Assembly: GCA_905221605.1 (NCBI GenBank)
Contig: CAJNDS010002289.1
Span: 1-64,000, forward strand
Origin: Symbiodinium natans
Taxonomy: Eukaryota; Sar; Dinophyceae; Suessiales; Symbiodiniaceae
Length of the DNA stretch: 64,000 bases
Direction of reading: 5' to 3'
The notes under the pieces were generated by a model. The model was not told the DNA's origin. It ran no database searches and saw only the letters and a program-made list of their open reading frames with translations. Position numbers and translations under genes: made by a program. Numbering within the stretch: the stretch's first letter is position 1; each line of letters opens with the position of its first letter. Below, in pieces: positions 41,275 through 51,989 of this stretch.

Positions 41275-41745
41275 CTTTCACTATCACCCTACTTCGAAGT
41301 TCTTATGCACCTCCATGGAAGCTGTATCCGAGCACAGGTTGCGCAGGCGCAGGCCACAGAAGTGGCAACGCCAATGGCAGCTGCTGTGGCCATGCCTGCG
41401 GCGCCGCCGGTGCCTCTACGACGACCGGTCGTGGTCAATCATCTGCCTCCAAAGTTCATGCCTTGCCCTTACCCGGCGAGGACTGCACAGGCGACTTGGG
41501 GCCAACTAGAGTCATGCTGTCGGTTTCGGAGCCTCCCCCGAATCCTGGCAGGTGCCGCAGACCCGCGTGACGCCGGTCGGTGTCACCAAGTCGGTGCACA
41601 TCATGGGGCCGCCGCTTCAAAGTCCCCAACCTTCAGTGGTGGTGCACCATCTGCCAGTGGCCCGAGTTCTTGCACCTACATCAAGCTACAGTCCGCCGGC
41701 TCAGGGTATGGGGTGCAGCGAGAGGTATGGTTAGAACATGTTAGA
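41275..41745. repeat. Dispersed repeat family C, copy 3
   Basis: Matches 24470-24800 and 25240-25620. The longest ORF in it (41206-41775, 189 codons) is Ala/Pro-rich but not preserved in the other copies. Confidence 0.8.
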
Positions 41746-42071
41746 GTGCTGCATCGGCCTTGTGCCCCCTGCTAGCCACTAGCAGTTCCGAGGTCACGCG
41801 CTTGCGTGGGCTCCGCAGCCCCTGCCAGCAGCATCTTCACCCTCCTGGAACACCACCGTCCGGCGACTTCGCAGCTGAAAGCGGCAAAAGAAAGCAAAAC
41901 GGGTGCAACCACTGCCGACAATGTGAGGTGTTTGTGTTGTGTCATTTTGAGGGGTGCTCGTTCTTTCTCTCATGTACAACCGCAGTTCGTATCGCAAATT
42001 TGCAAAGGCGACAAATTGCATATGCCACGCTTGACAGTTCAGTTTGTGGCTGAGCACAGATCAGGTTAAGT

Positions 42072-42245
42072 ATTCATGATTGCTCTAAACGTTACGAATT
42101 CGATGTGTTCGTTTTGCACATTCGTGTCCAAAAAGATGTAGTGGCCTCTAGGCTTCGTGAAAGATTGAAGCACGAAGACCGGCGCGCATGGGGGCCAGAT
42201 GAGTTCCGCCAAATTGACGGACAATTTCTCGGCATCGGAAGTTGA
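42072..42245 (+). CDS. Possible terminal exon
   Basis: Open frame ending in TGA at 42245 that encodes YEFDVFVLHIRVQKDVVASR then LRERLKHEDRRAWGPDEF. The charged helical composition is more protein-like than the surroundings. No ATG at its start, so an internal acceptor would be needed. Family unknown. Confidence 0.4.
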   Translation: MHDCSKRYEFDVFVLHIRVQKDVVASRLRERLKHEDRRAWGPDEFRQIDGQFLGIGS

Positions 42246-42274
42246 AATCCGCTGGGTTCATGAGACGGAAAATG

Positions 42275-43110
42275 CCCTAAACCCTAAACCCTAAACCCGA
42301 AACCCCCAACCCTAAACCCCAAACCCTAAACCCTAAACCCGAGTCCCTAAACCCGTATATCATATGGGTACACGGCGCGAAGCAGGCATGGAAGCGGGTG
42401 TGATTGAACATGCTGTACTGGGGCACTAGGGGTGCAGCATGGTGCTCTTGTCCACTGAAGAGGTGACCAGAGGCCTTCGTTCACGTTTAGGGTTTAGGGT
42501 TTAGGGTTTAGGGTTTAGGGTTTAGGGCTTAGGGTTTAGGGCTTAGGGCTTAGGGTTTAGGGTTTAGGGTTTAGGGGGTAGGAAAACGAATGTGCCTACC
42601 AGTGAAGTTGTCTCTCCTTAAAGCCTAGGTGTTGCATGAGTTGGAGGTCGAACCGCTTCCTGCTTGAGTGCTGCACATACACAATGCTCAGTCGCAAGCT
42701 GCCCGTTGCCAATCAGTGATGGCCAAAGGTCAAAAGACAATATTGGGAAAGGCGAGGAAGATCGAGGAAGCTTAGCAAAACCAGCCTGCCCTAAAACACC
42801 CCCCCCAAAACGCCCAGCCGAGCCATCTTAAAGCGAGGAAATGCATGATGGTGGGTGGGTACTGCCGGGCACCCACACCCTCCCCTCATTGAAGTTGGCG
42901 CCAAAAGTTGTCAGTGAATGCTTAGAGTCTTAGAGGCACGCTCTTCCAAGGGTGCTGTTCGAGATGCAGCCGCGAGCAGGTTAAAGAAGCCACGTGGATA
43001 CGGGAACCCTAGACCCTCAACCCTCAACCCTCAACCCTCAACCCTAAACCCTCAACCCTACACCCTAAACCCTAAACCCTAAACCCTAAACCCTAAACCC
43101 TATGAGTGTT
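42275..43110. other. Telomere-like tracts and non-coding sequence
   Basis: CCCTAAA at 42276-42350, TTTAGGG at 42486-42577, CCCTAAA at 43010-43105. Between them no recognised gene. Confidence 0.6.
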
Positions 43111-43264
43111 CAAGAGCAACTACCGAGCGGGCAAGCAGTACCAGGCAGGCCGAAAGACCAGCAAGTTTTGATCAAACCACCTGTTTGGCACGAACGTATT
43201 GGTATGCCTCAAAGGTCTTTTGAGAAGTCAGAGAAATGGGTTGTGTAAGCACTTTGTTTCACGC

Positions 43265-43870
43265 AGGTGTATGAGACATGCTGAGTAGGCACCATCCTCA
43301 AGCGTTTGTGTTTGTGACAAATGTTTATAATTACTCATGTTGGCGTGATTGCCAAACCTTGGCATCCATGCAATCTGGGAACGCCGACCAACTTTAACAG
43401 GTCGACTGATGTTTGACGGCCAGGCGACACGTCAAAAACCATGCGAAAGGCATTGCGTTACAAACGCCGTGGAAACCATTTGTTCAAGGATGTACAAGGA
43501 AAATGACGCGACACAACTTGGGAACATCCGGCAGACGGGACGCCTGTTGCTCACACATACCAGCCTCAGTTCCAACTTGCAGCTTTCTTTCGTTGTTTCA
43601 TCGTGTGGTCATCATGGCCATGGCCGTTCTTCGAGCCTCCCATTTTGCGCAATGGCTGCTCGTGCGCCTTGTCTTGATTTGCCAAAAGAACTGGCCTTGC
43701 ACGGTGCGATGGCAAGTGGGGGATGCATGGTCGACAGGCCCCGCCCCAGTACTGAACCTCATACGCCGTATTCTTCAGGGTTTAGGGTTTAGGGTTCAGG
43801 GTTTAGGGTTTAGGGTACCCTTCTTGAGGCTGGCAGTTGCCCCTTTGCAAAACCGTTTGCGACGCCTGTC
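43265..43870. repeat. Segmental duplication, copy 2
   Basis: Counterpart of 16577-17480 without the (TTATTATTC)n. A TTTAGGG tract lies at 43778-43815. Confidence 0.85.
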
Positions 43871-44239
43871 CCCCCCCCCCCCCAAAAAAAACCTGCAATG
43901 AAGCCCCTCAAACTTTCAACCCCAAAGCTCAGAAGGCACTAAGCCCATAGTAGCTGAGCAGATAACCATTAAAAATTCTTGGGTATCTGAACCCTACCAT
44001 ATGTGAAAGGTTAGCCTTTTTCTTTGGGGGCAGTGGTACTCAAGAACTAGGAGCCCGATTCCCTCGCCGAGGTTCTCGGTGATTCCGGCCGCTTATGCAT
44101 GGACACTCGGATCTGCAGGCCGGGCCCTTGGCAGGTTTAGGGTTTAGGGTTTAGGGTTTAGGGTTCCAGGGTTCATGGTTCTTCAGGGGTTCAGGGGCTT
44201 CTGGTTGGAGGGCTCAGGCTTCAGGGCCGAGGGGCTTGT

Positions 44240-44525
44240 AAGGCTCAGGGTCGGACGATTCGTCGTTTCGGTTTCGGCTTCGTAAGTATGTGAGGTACCT
44301 TTTTTTCCCTAATGTTTGGCATGGTTTCGGGTGTAGAGTGTGGCCCTGCAGCCTCGGACAGGCTTGGCCTTTCCTCCTTTAAGCCGTGAAAGCGAGATCC
44401 TACTTCCCGAGCTTTCCTCTTTCCTGAACTCCTAGCCAGCTCATGCAGGTCAAACCTGCGACGATGTGTGCACGACTGCTGGCAAGACGTGCACAGTCTC
44501 ACAGATGAGGAGGGTTTCATCCGAA
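44240..44525 (-). other. Weak minus-strand ORF
   Basis: 91 codons with ATG at 44520, Arg/Lys/Ser-rich (ELARSSGKRKAREVGSRFHG), no recognised domain. May be chance. Confidence 0.25.
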
Positions 44526-44563
44526 ACTCTGATGACGTGGGCGCCTTGCCTGTAGCTACCTGA

Positions 44564-44805
44564 CCCCTAAACCCTAAACCCTAAACCCTAAACCCTAAAC
44601 CCTAAACCCTAAACCCTAAACCCTAAACCCTAAACCCTAAACCCTAAACCCTAAACCCTAAACCCTAAACCCTAAACCCTAAACCCTAAACCCTACACCT
44701 TAAACCCTAAACCCTAAACCCTAAACCCTAAACCCCAAACCCTAAACCCTAAACCCTAAACCCTAAACCTGAACCCTGAACCCTGAACCCTGAACCCCAA
44801 ACCCT
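44564..44805. repeat. Long CCCTAAA tract
   Basis: About 34 heptamers, nearly pure for the first 130 bp, then CCCTGAA variants. Followed by the block matching 17515-17605. Confidence 0.96.
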
Positions 44806-45019
44806 GAAGCCTAAGTCCCTCATGCCGCCCAGGTTTTGACTACATTTTCCCTGACCCAGTGTGACTTCGACTACTCGCCAGACCTTCCATTTGCACCTTG
44901 GCTTAGGGTGTAGGGTTTATTCAGGGTAGGTGAGGGACAACCCTGTGTGTGGACATGCCCTTGAGCCTAAAAAGGCTTTCCCTGCGTGGGGCTTGTGAGT
45001 GTCGGCACGAAGCGTAGGG

Positions 45020-45135
45020 GTTTGGGTTTAGGGTTTAGGGTTTAGGGTTTAGGGTTTAGGGTTAAGGGTTTAGGTTTAGGGTTTAGGGTTTAGGGTTTGG
45101 GGTTTAGGGTTTAGGGTTTAGGGTTTAGGGTCTAA
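45020..45135. repeat. TTTAGGG tract
   Basis: About 16 heptamers. Together with 44564-44805 and 45421-45580 it forms an alternating CCCTAAA / TTTAGGG / CCCTAAA pattern. Confidence 0.95.
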
Positions 45136-45420
45136 CCCTCGCTCTTCTAGACTTGGGCGGCCGAATCACGGAGAGGCACCGCGGCACTCGCCTGACATGT
45201 CAGGTAACGAGCGAGCCCCTACAGATGCTGCTCTACACACAAGATGATTTCTACATAGGCGCACGGGAGGAGAAGAGCCGGGCTTGTGTGTGTGTGTGTG
45301 TGTGTAAGCTGCGTTTTGGGCGTGTTAAGCCTTGCGCCCCGAGGCTTGAACCCCACAACCGCAAAGCCTCAAAGCTTTCAATGAGTTGAGCTCAAGGCAT
45401 CCTCCCAAAAAGAGCGCAAC

Positions 45421-45580
45421 AACCCTAAACCCTAAACCCTAAACCCTAAACCCTAAACCCTAAACCCTAAACCCTAAACCCTAAACCCTAAACCCTAAAC
45501 CCTAAACCCTAAACCCTAAACCCTAAACCCTAAACCCTAAACCCCAAACCCTAAACCCTAAACCCTAAACCCTAAACCCA
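45421..45580. repeat. CCCTAAA tract
   Basis: About 22 nearly perfect heptamers. Confidence 0.96.
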
Positions 45581-45687
45581 GGGATGATTGGGATGAAGGG
45601 GCTCAGGGCTCCTGAACTGATGATGCCGGGAGGTCGCTGAACTTAAACCCCACACCCCATCCCACACCCCATAGTTATTGTTAGAAG

Positions 45688-45780
45688 TTGGGTCTATATT
45701 GCTTGTATCCCCAAAAGGACACCCAGTATACACACTCACCAGTATGAAATAGGAACCTGACATACACTCACTTTTAACAG
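45688..45780. repeat. Dispersed repeat G, copy 3 (inverted)
   Basis: CCCCAAAAGGACACCCAGTA is the reverse complement of the 41.2-kb copy; more diverged at its right end. Confidence 0.8.
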
Positions 45781-45959
45781 TAATATAGACCCTGTTTCAA
45801 CGAAAACTTAAGTCGTAGAAGCCTCGTGGCATCAGCCAGCTGACGAAACATCGGACTCCTTCTGCCCCAAATAGTTCCCAGCAGCTTGCCCCAAACACAG
45901 GCGTTTTGGGTTTAGGGTCCTACCGCTCCAGGCGTGCACAGGGTGCTACAGAGCCCTGA

Positions 45960-46345
45960 AGCGATAAACCCTAAACCTAGACCCTAAACCCTAAACCCTA
46001 AACCGTAACCCTAAACCCTAAACCCCAAACCCTAAACCCTAAACCCTAAACCCTAAACCCTAGACCCTAGACCCTAAACCCTAAACCCTAAACCCTAAAC
46101 CTAAACCCTAAACCCTCTACCCTAAACCCTAAACCCTCAACCCTAAACCCCAAACCCCAAACCCCATACCCCAAACCCCAAACCCCAAACCCTTGCCAGG
46201 CCGAGCTTGCCTCTCCGACGGCTCGCAGAGTGAATGTAACGCGAGCGCCTGTGGCAGAAGGTTGTTCCCAAAGAGCCCGATACCCCTAAAGCCTAAACCC
46301 CTAAACCCCTAAACCCCTAAACCCCTAAACCCCTAAACCCCGAAA
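45960..46345. repeat. CCCTAAA, CCCCAAA and CCCCTAAA variants
   Basis: Tracts change register from 7-mers to CCCCTAAA 8-mers at about 46290-46350. Confidence 0.9.
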
Positions 46346-46359
46346 CCCCTAAACCCCTT

Positions 46360-46500
46360 AACGAAGGAGTATACCTTAAAGGTATATGCCCTAATTAAGG
46401 GGTACTGTGCCCTGAAAGGTATATTCCTTAATGAAGGAATGTACCTTAAATCACATTTGAGGATCCCTTGATAAGTGAAGGTATATTGCTTAATTTAGGG
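46360..46500. repeat. AT-rich CCTTAA palindromic repeat H, copy 1
   Basis: Contains ACCTTAAAGGTAT, GGTATATTCCTTAATGAAGGAA and CCTTAAATCACATTTGAGGATCCCTTGAT. The last word recurs (CCTTAAATCACATTAAGGATCCCTTGAT) at about 57507. A TTTAGGGG tract (46496-46552) is inserted, and the repeat resumes after it (GTGAAGGTATCTTCCTTATTGAAGG). Confidence 0.75.
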
Positions 46501-46559
46501 GTTTAGGGGTTTAGGGGTTTAGGGGTTTAGGGGTTTAGGGGTTTAGGGGTTTAGAAGTG

Positions 46560-47395
46560 AAGGTATCTTCCTTATTGAAGGGGGATTGGGCCCTTCAGGT
46601 TCTCTCGAGGTTCAAAGCCGAACTCGGCAATTTAAGTGCTGGGAGGCTTAGGGTTTAGGGTTTAGGGTTTAGGGTTTAGGGTTTAGGGTTTAGGGCTTAA
46701 GTCTTACTGAGGTCTGGAGAGTTATCCTAAAGCAGGCTAAGCCCCCTTCAATGCTAAACAGAAGCAGAACCCAAACTTTTTTCATTTTTTGGGTACTCGA
46801 ATTCCTAAGAAACAGCAAAAATTGCAACTTTTTGCTAGGGTTCCAGGTTCACAATAACGGCTTTGAGCCCTCCCTCCGAGTCTATTCTTTGCCGAGGTTT
46901 CTTGGTGTTTCGGGAGACCTTGGCCGTAAAACTCCTTGTAGAGTTTTCTGACCCTAAACCCTAAACTCTAAACCCTAAACCCTAAACCCAAAACACCTTG
47001 AGGAATTGTCTAGTTTTCTGACCTTCTGAGGAGGTGATTCCCTGAAGGTCTCAAGCCATAGAACGCCACACCCCGAGGCTCAAACTTCCAACAGGGTTGC
47101 AAGGGTTTAGGGTTTAGGGTTTAGGGTTAGGGTTAGGGCCTTACTTGCCCTAAACCTTGAGTAAGGGCTCCACCTATTCATATCCAAGGATATGATGGGG
47201 CCCTGATATCATGCTTTAGCGTTCGTGTGAAAAACCCCCTAAGCCTGCAACTCACAAACGTTGGCCCGCATCCCAACATCACTTGGATCAGCTTGAAGAA
47301 CACCCCACCCACCCCCCAGAAGTGGGCCTGCTTGAGCGTCGGTCTCGAGAGCAACTTTCTTGGAGAAGCCCCCCCCCCCCCCCCCCAAAAAAAAA
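46560..47395. other. No firm gene; short telomere-like tracts
   Basis: TTTAGGG at 46648-46697 and 47104-47140, CCCTAAA at 46952-46990, poly-C then poly-A at 47370-47402. An ORF at 46751-46951 (66 codons) has no recognised domain. Confidence 0.45.
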
Positions 47396-47399
47396 AAAA

Positions 47400-47665
47400 A
47401 AAACCTAAACCCTAACCCTAATCCCTAAACCCTAAACCCTAAACCCTAGACCCTAACCTAAACCCTAAACCCTAAACCCCAACCCAAACCCCAAACCCAA
47501 ACCCCAACCCCAAACCCTAAACCCTAAACCCCAAAACCCCAACCCTAAACCCCTAAACCCTAAACCCCCCTAAACCCTAAACCCTAAACCCTAAACCCTA
47601 AACCCTAAACCCTAAACCCTAAACCCTAAACCCTAAACCCTAAACCCTAAACCCTAAACCCTAAG
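47400..47665. repeat. CCCTAAA and CCCCAAA tract
   Basis: Variant-rich left half, homogeneous right half. Confidence 0.95.
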
Positions 47666-48007
47666 CTGCAGGTGAGACTCACTCGGAGCGAGCCCCGGCC
47701 TGCAACCATGTTGCTGCCCAAACCCGAAAGCCGAAACTCTGTGGCCTGAGCCCGCATCGCCACCATCCTCCTTAAGAACCGGCTTAGGGTTTGGGGTTTA
47801 GGGTTTAGGGTTTAGGGTTTAGGGTTTAGGGTTTGGGGTTTGGGGTTTGACTGGACTTCAAACTTGTTGGCTTTCCTTGTTCTAGTAGGAATAATGAAGC
47901 TTAACCTTTTTTCCTTTGGTTAATGGTTGGAGAAGTAAGAGAGTCCCAAAGGCTCAGCTCCTTCGGGTGTGAACCCACAAAACAACAACCGTGAAACTCA
48001 GTTTGTG

Positions 48008-48098
48008 ACCCTAACCCTAAACCCTAAACCCTAAACCCTAAACCCTAAACCCTAAACCCTAAACCCTAAACCCTAAACCCTAAACCCTAAACCCTAAA
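48008..48098. repeat. CCCTAAA tract left of Thr-rich exon
   Basis: About 13 heptamers ending a few bases before the first Thr-rich exon. Confidence 0.95.
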
Positions 48099-48104
48099 CT
48101 CGAG

Positions 48105-48234
48105 GTCTCTGCTGCTGCGTCGGGGTTGGCGAGGACCCCGAGGTGGTCTGTGAAGTTCCTACGACCACCACGTCGACCATCACGCAGACCACGAGCACGT
48201 CCTCCACGGCGACATCCACCAGTCAGACAGAGAC
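48105..48234 (+). CDS. Thr-rich exon 1 (mucin-like)
   Basis: Encodes CCCVGVGEDPEVVCEVP followed by TTTTSTITQTTSTSSTATST. Codons alternate among ACG/ACC/ACA and TCC/TCG, so it is not a simple triplet repeat and selection for Thr/Ser is likely. Such segments are typically O-glycosylated linkers of secreted or surface proteins. Followed by TTGGTTGGGGTTTAGGG. Confidence 0.65.
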
Positions 48235-48241
48235 TTGGTTG

Positions 48242-48328
48242 GGGTTTAGGGTTTAGGGTTTAGGGTTTAGGGTTTAGGGTTTAGGGTTTAGGGTTTAGGG
48301 TTTAGGGTTTAGGGTTTAGGTTTAGGGA
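48242..48328. repeat. TTTAGGG tract right of Thr-rich exon 1
   Basis: About 12 heptamers beginning within about 10 bp of the exon end, so the presumed intron opens with this repeat. Confidence 0.95.
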
Positions 48329-48399
48329 TATTTTCCATATTTTCTTTACTAAAGGCCTACATATAAATACTTCTCAAAAGGTTTAAAGGGGCCAACCAG

Positions 48400-48482
48400 G
48401 TGACGACGTCCACTTCCTCCACTATGACAACCACGGCGACGTCCACGTCGCTCAGTTCAACCATGAGCACAACGAGGACGTC
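48400..48482 (+). CDS. Thr-rich exon 2
   Basis: After GGGCCAACCAG (acceptor) it encodes VTTSTSSTMTTTATSTSLSS then TMSTTRTS, and TTTAGGG begins at the end. Confidence 0.65.
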
Positions 48483-48545
48483 TAGGGTTTAGGGTTTAGG
48501 GTTTAGGGTTTAGGGCTTAGGGCTTAGGGTTTAGGGTTTTTCGGG

Positions 48546-48723
48546 AAGGACGACAACCACCATAACGACCACGACCGCGACCATGACGTCCTCGACGGAA
48601 ACCACCACATCCTTCTTGACAACAACCTCTACCGTCACCACGTGTTGCGCTCAGAGCGGTTTCTATCATTCTGACCACCCTGGTTTGTCTGCAGATGCGG
48701 ACGTCCCCGATTCATGCCCAGCT
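48546..48723 (+). CDS. Thr-rich exon 3, possibly terminal
   Basis: Encodes RTTTTITTTTATMTSSTETT, then TSFLTTTSTVTTCCAQSGFY, and runs to TGA at 48723. If spliced at about 48640 instead, the Cys part would not be included. Confidence 0.55.
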
Positions 48724-48865
48724 TGAGTACGTTTAAGATGTCAATCGCAAGGATCCTAACGCTAGAAGGGGTGCTGGACAAGCATGGATACCGAAAACAT
48801 CGCATGCCGTAGATATTCCGTGGCCTAGTCTGCACACCTTGCTTACGATGAGCTAGGCTCGGATC

Positions 48866-48938
48866 AAACCCTAAACCCTAAACCCTAAACCCTAAACCCT
48901 ACACCCTACACCCTAAACCCTAAACCCTAAACCCTAAA
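48866..48938. repeat. CCCTAAA tract
   Basis: About ten heptamers with two CCCTACA variants. Confidence 0.95.
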
Positions 48939-49204
48939 CAGCAAGACAGAGCAGAGTGCGAAAGCTGCACGTTTTCAAGGCAGACGACGACAAGCGAGAC
49001 CCGGCAGCAGTTTCTTCAGGCCTTCGAGGTCTGCAGGGCTTCCCTCACCCCTAAACCCTAAACCCTAAACCCTAAACCCTAAACCCTAAACCCTAAACCC
49101 TAATCCCTGAACCTCAGATCTGAGCAGCCCTCACAAGGGAGGTCTTCCCCCCGAAAAGGTGCAGAGTTTTGGGGAACAGGCCAGGGGCATGTGCCCTCAA
49201 CTGT

Positions 49205-49276
49205 TTAGGGTTTAGGGTTTAGGGTTTAGGGTTTAGGGTTTAGGGTTTAGGGTTTAGGGTTTAGGGTTTAGGGTTC
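49205..49276. repeat. TTTAGGG tract
   Basis: Ten perfect heptamers. Confidence 0.96.
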
Positions 49277-49589
49277 TGTTACGCCTCAACTGCTACTACC
49301 AGTAGTTGGTTGTAAGTCTGCAAGCAGTCTTTGCAAAGGTTTAGGGTTCTTTAGGTTGCAAGGTTGAGGGTTGTTTCGAGTTTTTTGGGGTTTAGGCTCA
49401 GTGTGGCCCTTGTTGTCCCGTAAATGGTTGCATAGGCCCTAAACCCTAAACCCCAAACCCTAAACCCTGAACCCTGAACCCTAAACCTAAACCTAAACCC
49501 TAAACCCTAAACCCTACATGAAAAGGAGTTAGTCAAGACGGCTGGAGCCACCTTTTGCCTGGTCTTGGGCATAGCCCTGCAAAGCCTCG

Positions 49590-49830
49590 GGGTTGAGGGG
49601 TTTAGGGTTGGAGTTTGGGGTTTCGGGTTTTGTTTAGGGTTTTAGGGTTTTAGGGCTTTGGGGTTTAGGGCTTTTGGGGTTTTTAGGGTTTAGGGCTTTT
49701 AGGGTTTTAGGGTTTTAGGATTTTTGGGTTTTTGGGTTTTAGGGTTTTATGGTTTCAGGGTTGAGGGTGGAGGGTTTTCGGGTTGAGGGTGGAGGGTTCC
49801 CATTTCGGGCTTGGTGCCTGCGATTTGTGA
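49590..49830. other. TTTTAGGG-type degenerate repeats
   Basis: GGGTTTTAGGG, GGGTTTTTGGG and GGGTTGAGGG variants. ORFs here are repeat-derived. Confidence 0.7.
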
Positions 49831-49869
49831 ATGCGGCCTGCCAGGCTCTCCTAGGAGACGGTAGCGACC

Positions 49870-49899
49870 CTCAAAACCCTCAACCCTCAACCCTCAGCC

Positions 49900-49938
<39 letters not shown>

Positions 49939-50155
49939 ACCTTCAACCCTAAGCCCTAAGCCCTAAGCCCTAAGCCCTAAGCCCTAAACCTAAACCCTAA
50001 ACCCTAAACCCTAAACCCTAAACCCTGAACCCTGAACCCTAAACCCTAAACCCTAAACCCTAAACCCTAAACCCTAAACCCTAAACCCTAAACCCTAAAC
50101 CCTAAACCCTAAACCCTAAACCCTCAACCCTAAACCCTAAACCCTAAACCCTTTT
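49870..50155. repeat. CCCTCAA, CCCTAAG, then CCCTAAA tract
   Basis: Variants are sorted into blocks: CCCTCAA (about 49874-49945), CCCTAAG (to 49986), then CCCTAAA to 50152. This sorting implies local amplification. Confidence 0.95.
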
Positions 50156-50171
50156 GAGCTCTTGAGCTCTC

Positions 50172-50271
50172 CGAGGAGACGGTGACGACACAAACCTCCA
50201 CGTCCTTCACCTTCACGTCAACAACGATGACGACCACCACTGGAATGACCACCTCACTCGTCCAACAGGCC
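50172..50271 (+). CDS. Thr-rich exon 4
   Basis: Encodes EETVTTQTSTSFTFTSTTMT then TTTGMTTSLVQQ. Same style as exons 1-3, so probably one gene or a duplicated gene family. Confidence 0.6.
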
Positions 50272-50587
50272 GGTGATGGGTTTGTTTCGGGTTCAGAGTT
50301 GAGGGTTTGTAGGGTCTTTAGGGTTTTTTAGGGTGTTTAGGGTTTTTTTTCGGGTTTTAGGGTTTTTTAGGGTTTTTGGGGTCTCTAGGGTTTTTGAGGG
50401 TTTTTTCGGGTTTCCCGGGTTCAGGGATTTTGGGGTTTTTTTCGGGTGTTTAGGGCCTTCTGGGGTTAGCCAAGGCTTTATGGGACTTGCTAAGGCTTTA
50501 TGGGGTTTCGGGGGCTTAGGGTTCACGGGGCGTTGCAGGGGTGGGCTTGCCCAACTTGTTGCGTGGTTGCCCTGGGTTTGGAGTTCT

Positions 50588-50671
50588 AACCCTAAACCCT
50601 AAACCCTAAACCCTAAACCCTAAACCCTAAACCCTAAACCCTAAACCCTAAACCCTAAACCCTAAACCCTG
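50588..50671. repeat. CCCTAAA tract
   Basis: Twelve perfect heptamers. Confidence 0.96.
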
Positions 50672-50674
50672 AGG

Positions 50675-51250
50675 TGCTACGGTCTCCCCTTCGCACTCTC
50701 CTCTCTTCATGCTCTTGTTACCTTCCCTCACGAGCTTCCGGATCCTTAAGAATAAGAAAGGGGTCTTTGAGTCCTTCAGGGACTTCGTGCACGCACCTTT
50801 CGTTGGAGAGAGCGGACGGCCCAAGAAAGCGAAGTGACCCAGCACGAAGGCCAAAGACTTGTTGATTTCGTGCACCTTTCAACAACTAGTGAGCCGACGA
50901 ATCCACTTTCATACTACTGCAAAGCGTATGGGTGGTTATACGAAATAAGAGCAGACACAGAACCGCCCACCAAGCCAGATGAGATTCTGACATTTACGGA
51001 CTACATGCGTTTACAGCACACATAAGCCTTAATAATCAAGTTCTTTTGGTCATCAGTTCATTCTCATTTATTAGGGCTTGTGTCGGCCCGCGATCATGCA
51101 TGATAAATCCGGCAAAATGAAGATAACGTGCTCAGGGGGCTCAGGATTAAAAGTAATGAAATAGTCCCCGAGCTTCCCCTCAATCCTAAACCCCCAACAC
51201 CATCCCAGGCCTTACTACTGGCGCCCGAAACCTAAACCGCAAACAAACCC
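50675..51250. other. No firm gene
   Basis: An open frame at 50834-51025 (CKAYGWLYEIRADTEPPTKP) ends in TAA and could be a terminal exon, but nothing supports it beyond composition. Confidence 0.3.
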
Positions 51251-51254
51251 CGAG

Positions 51255-51413
51255 ATGGGCCCTAACGTTGGCAACGCCTGGAGTGAGGTCTACGCCGGCG
51301 ACACGGTGCTCATTGTGAGCGCCAACACTGGCTTCAGCATCGGCGACATCATCCGCATCACACGTGATGGGCAGCCCAGGTTCACGGAATATGTGGCCAA
51401 GCGGCGGTTGGCT
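51255..51413 (+). CDS. Exon-like, beta-rich surface-protein motif
   Basis: Encodes EVYAGDTVLIVSANTGFSIG then DIIRITRDGQPRFTEYVAKR. The TVLIV-x4-GFSIGD-x-I-x-I pattern resembles short beta repeats found in secreted and surface proteins of protists and bacteria. Good open frame; boundaries uncertain. Confidence 0.5.
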
Positions 51414-51589
51414 TCGGGTTCAGCTCTGTTGGTTTGGGACTTTGTACTAGCAGTCCTTGACAGGGATTAGAGTACGCCCTCTAGGGTTTAGGGTTTAGGA
51501 TTTAGGGTTTAGGGTTTAGGGTGCGTCTCCTGACTTTCGTGAACAGCCTGCCTTGCCCTTCTGCCCCCTTGTCTAACCCTGGAGCCCGG

Positions 51590-51746
51590 GGTCCCCCTTA
51601 TACTAACAGTCCCTTGGGGTTTAGGGTTTAGGGTTTAGGGTTTAGGGTTTGGGGTTTAGGGTTTAGGGTTTAGCGTTTAGGGTAATAGGGATATTCGTAC
51701 CCCCTCTTTGAATCCCTATGAAGGACTGTTAGTATAAGGGGGAGCA
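51590..51746. mobile_element. Terminal-inverted-repeat element, copy 2, with TTTAGGG in its loop
   Basis: TCCCCCTTATACTAACAGTCC (about 51592-51612) is the exact complement of the right arm GGACTGTTAGTATAAGGGGG(A) (51723-51743). The right part matches the element at 28621-28706. The middle is replaced by about eight TTTAGGG/TTTGGGG heptamers. Confidence 0.85.
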
Positions 51747-51989
51747 TCCCCAATCCTAAACCCCAAACCCTTTACCCTGACCCCTCAGTGCTGCACCAGA
51801 GTGCCTGGGTTTGGAGTACCATGCTTTAATACTTGTTTGTTGCCTGTTCCTTATGGGAACCGTTCTGAAAGAAAAGTCTAATTCTTTTTTTGCCCCTTAG
51901 CTACTTCAAAGTCCAGAGAGACTGCCGCCTCCCCCCCCCCCCCCAACCTGTTCACCACCGAAGCCCTGGTCTGCAAAGGCCCCCAAAGG

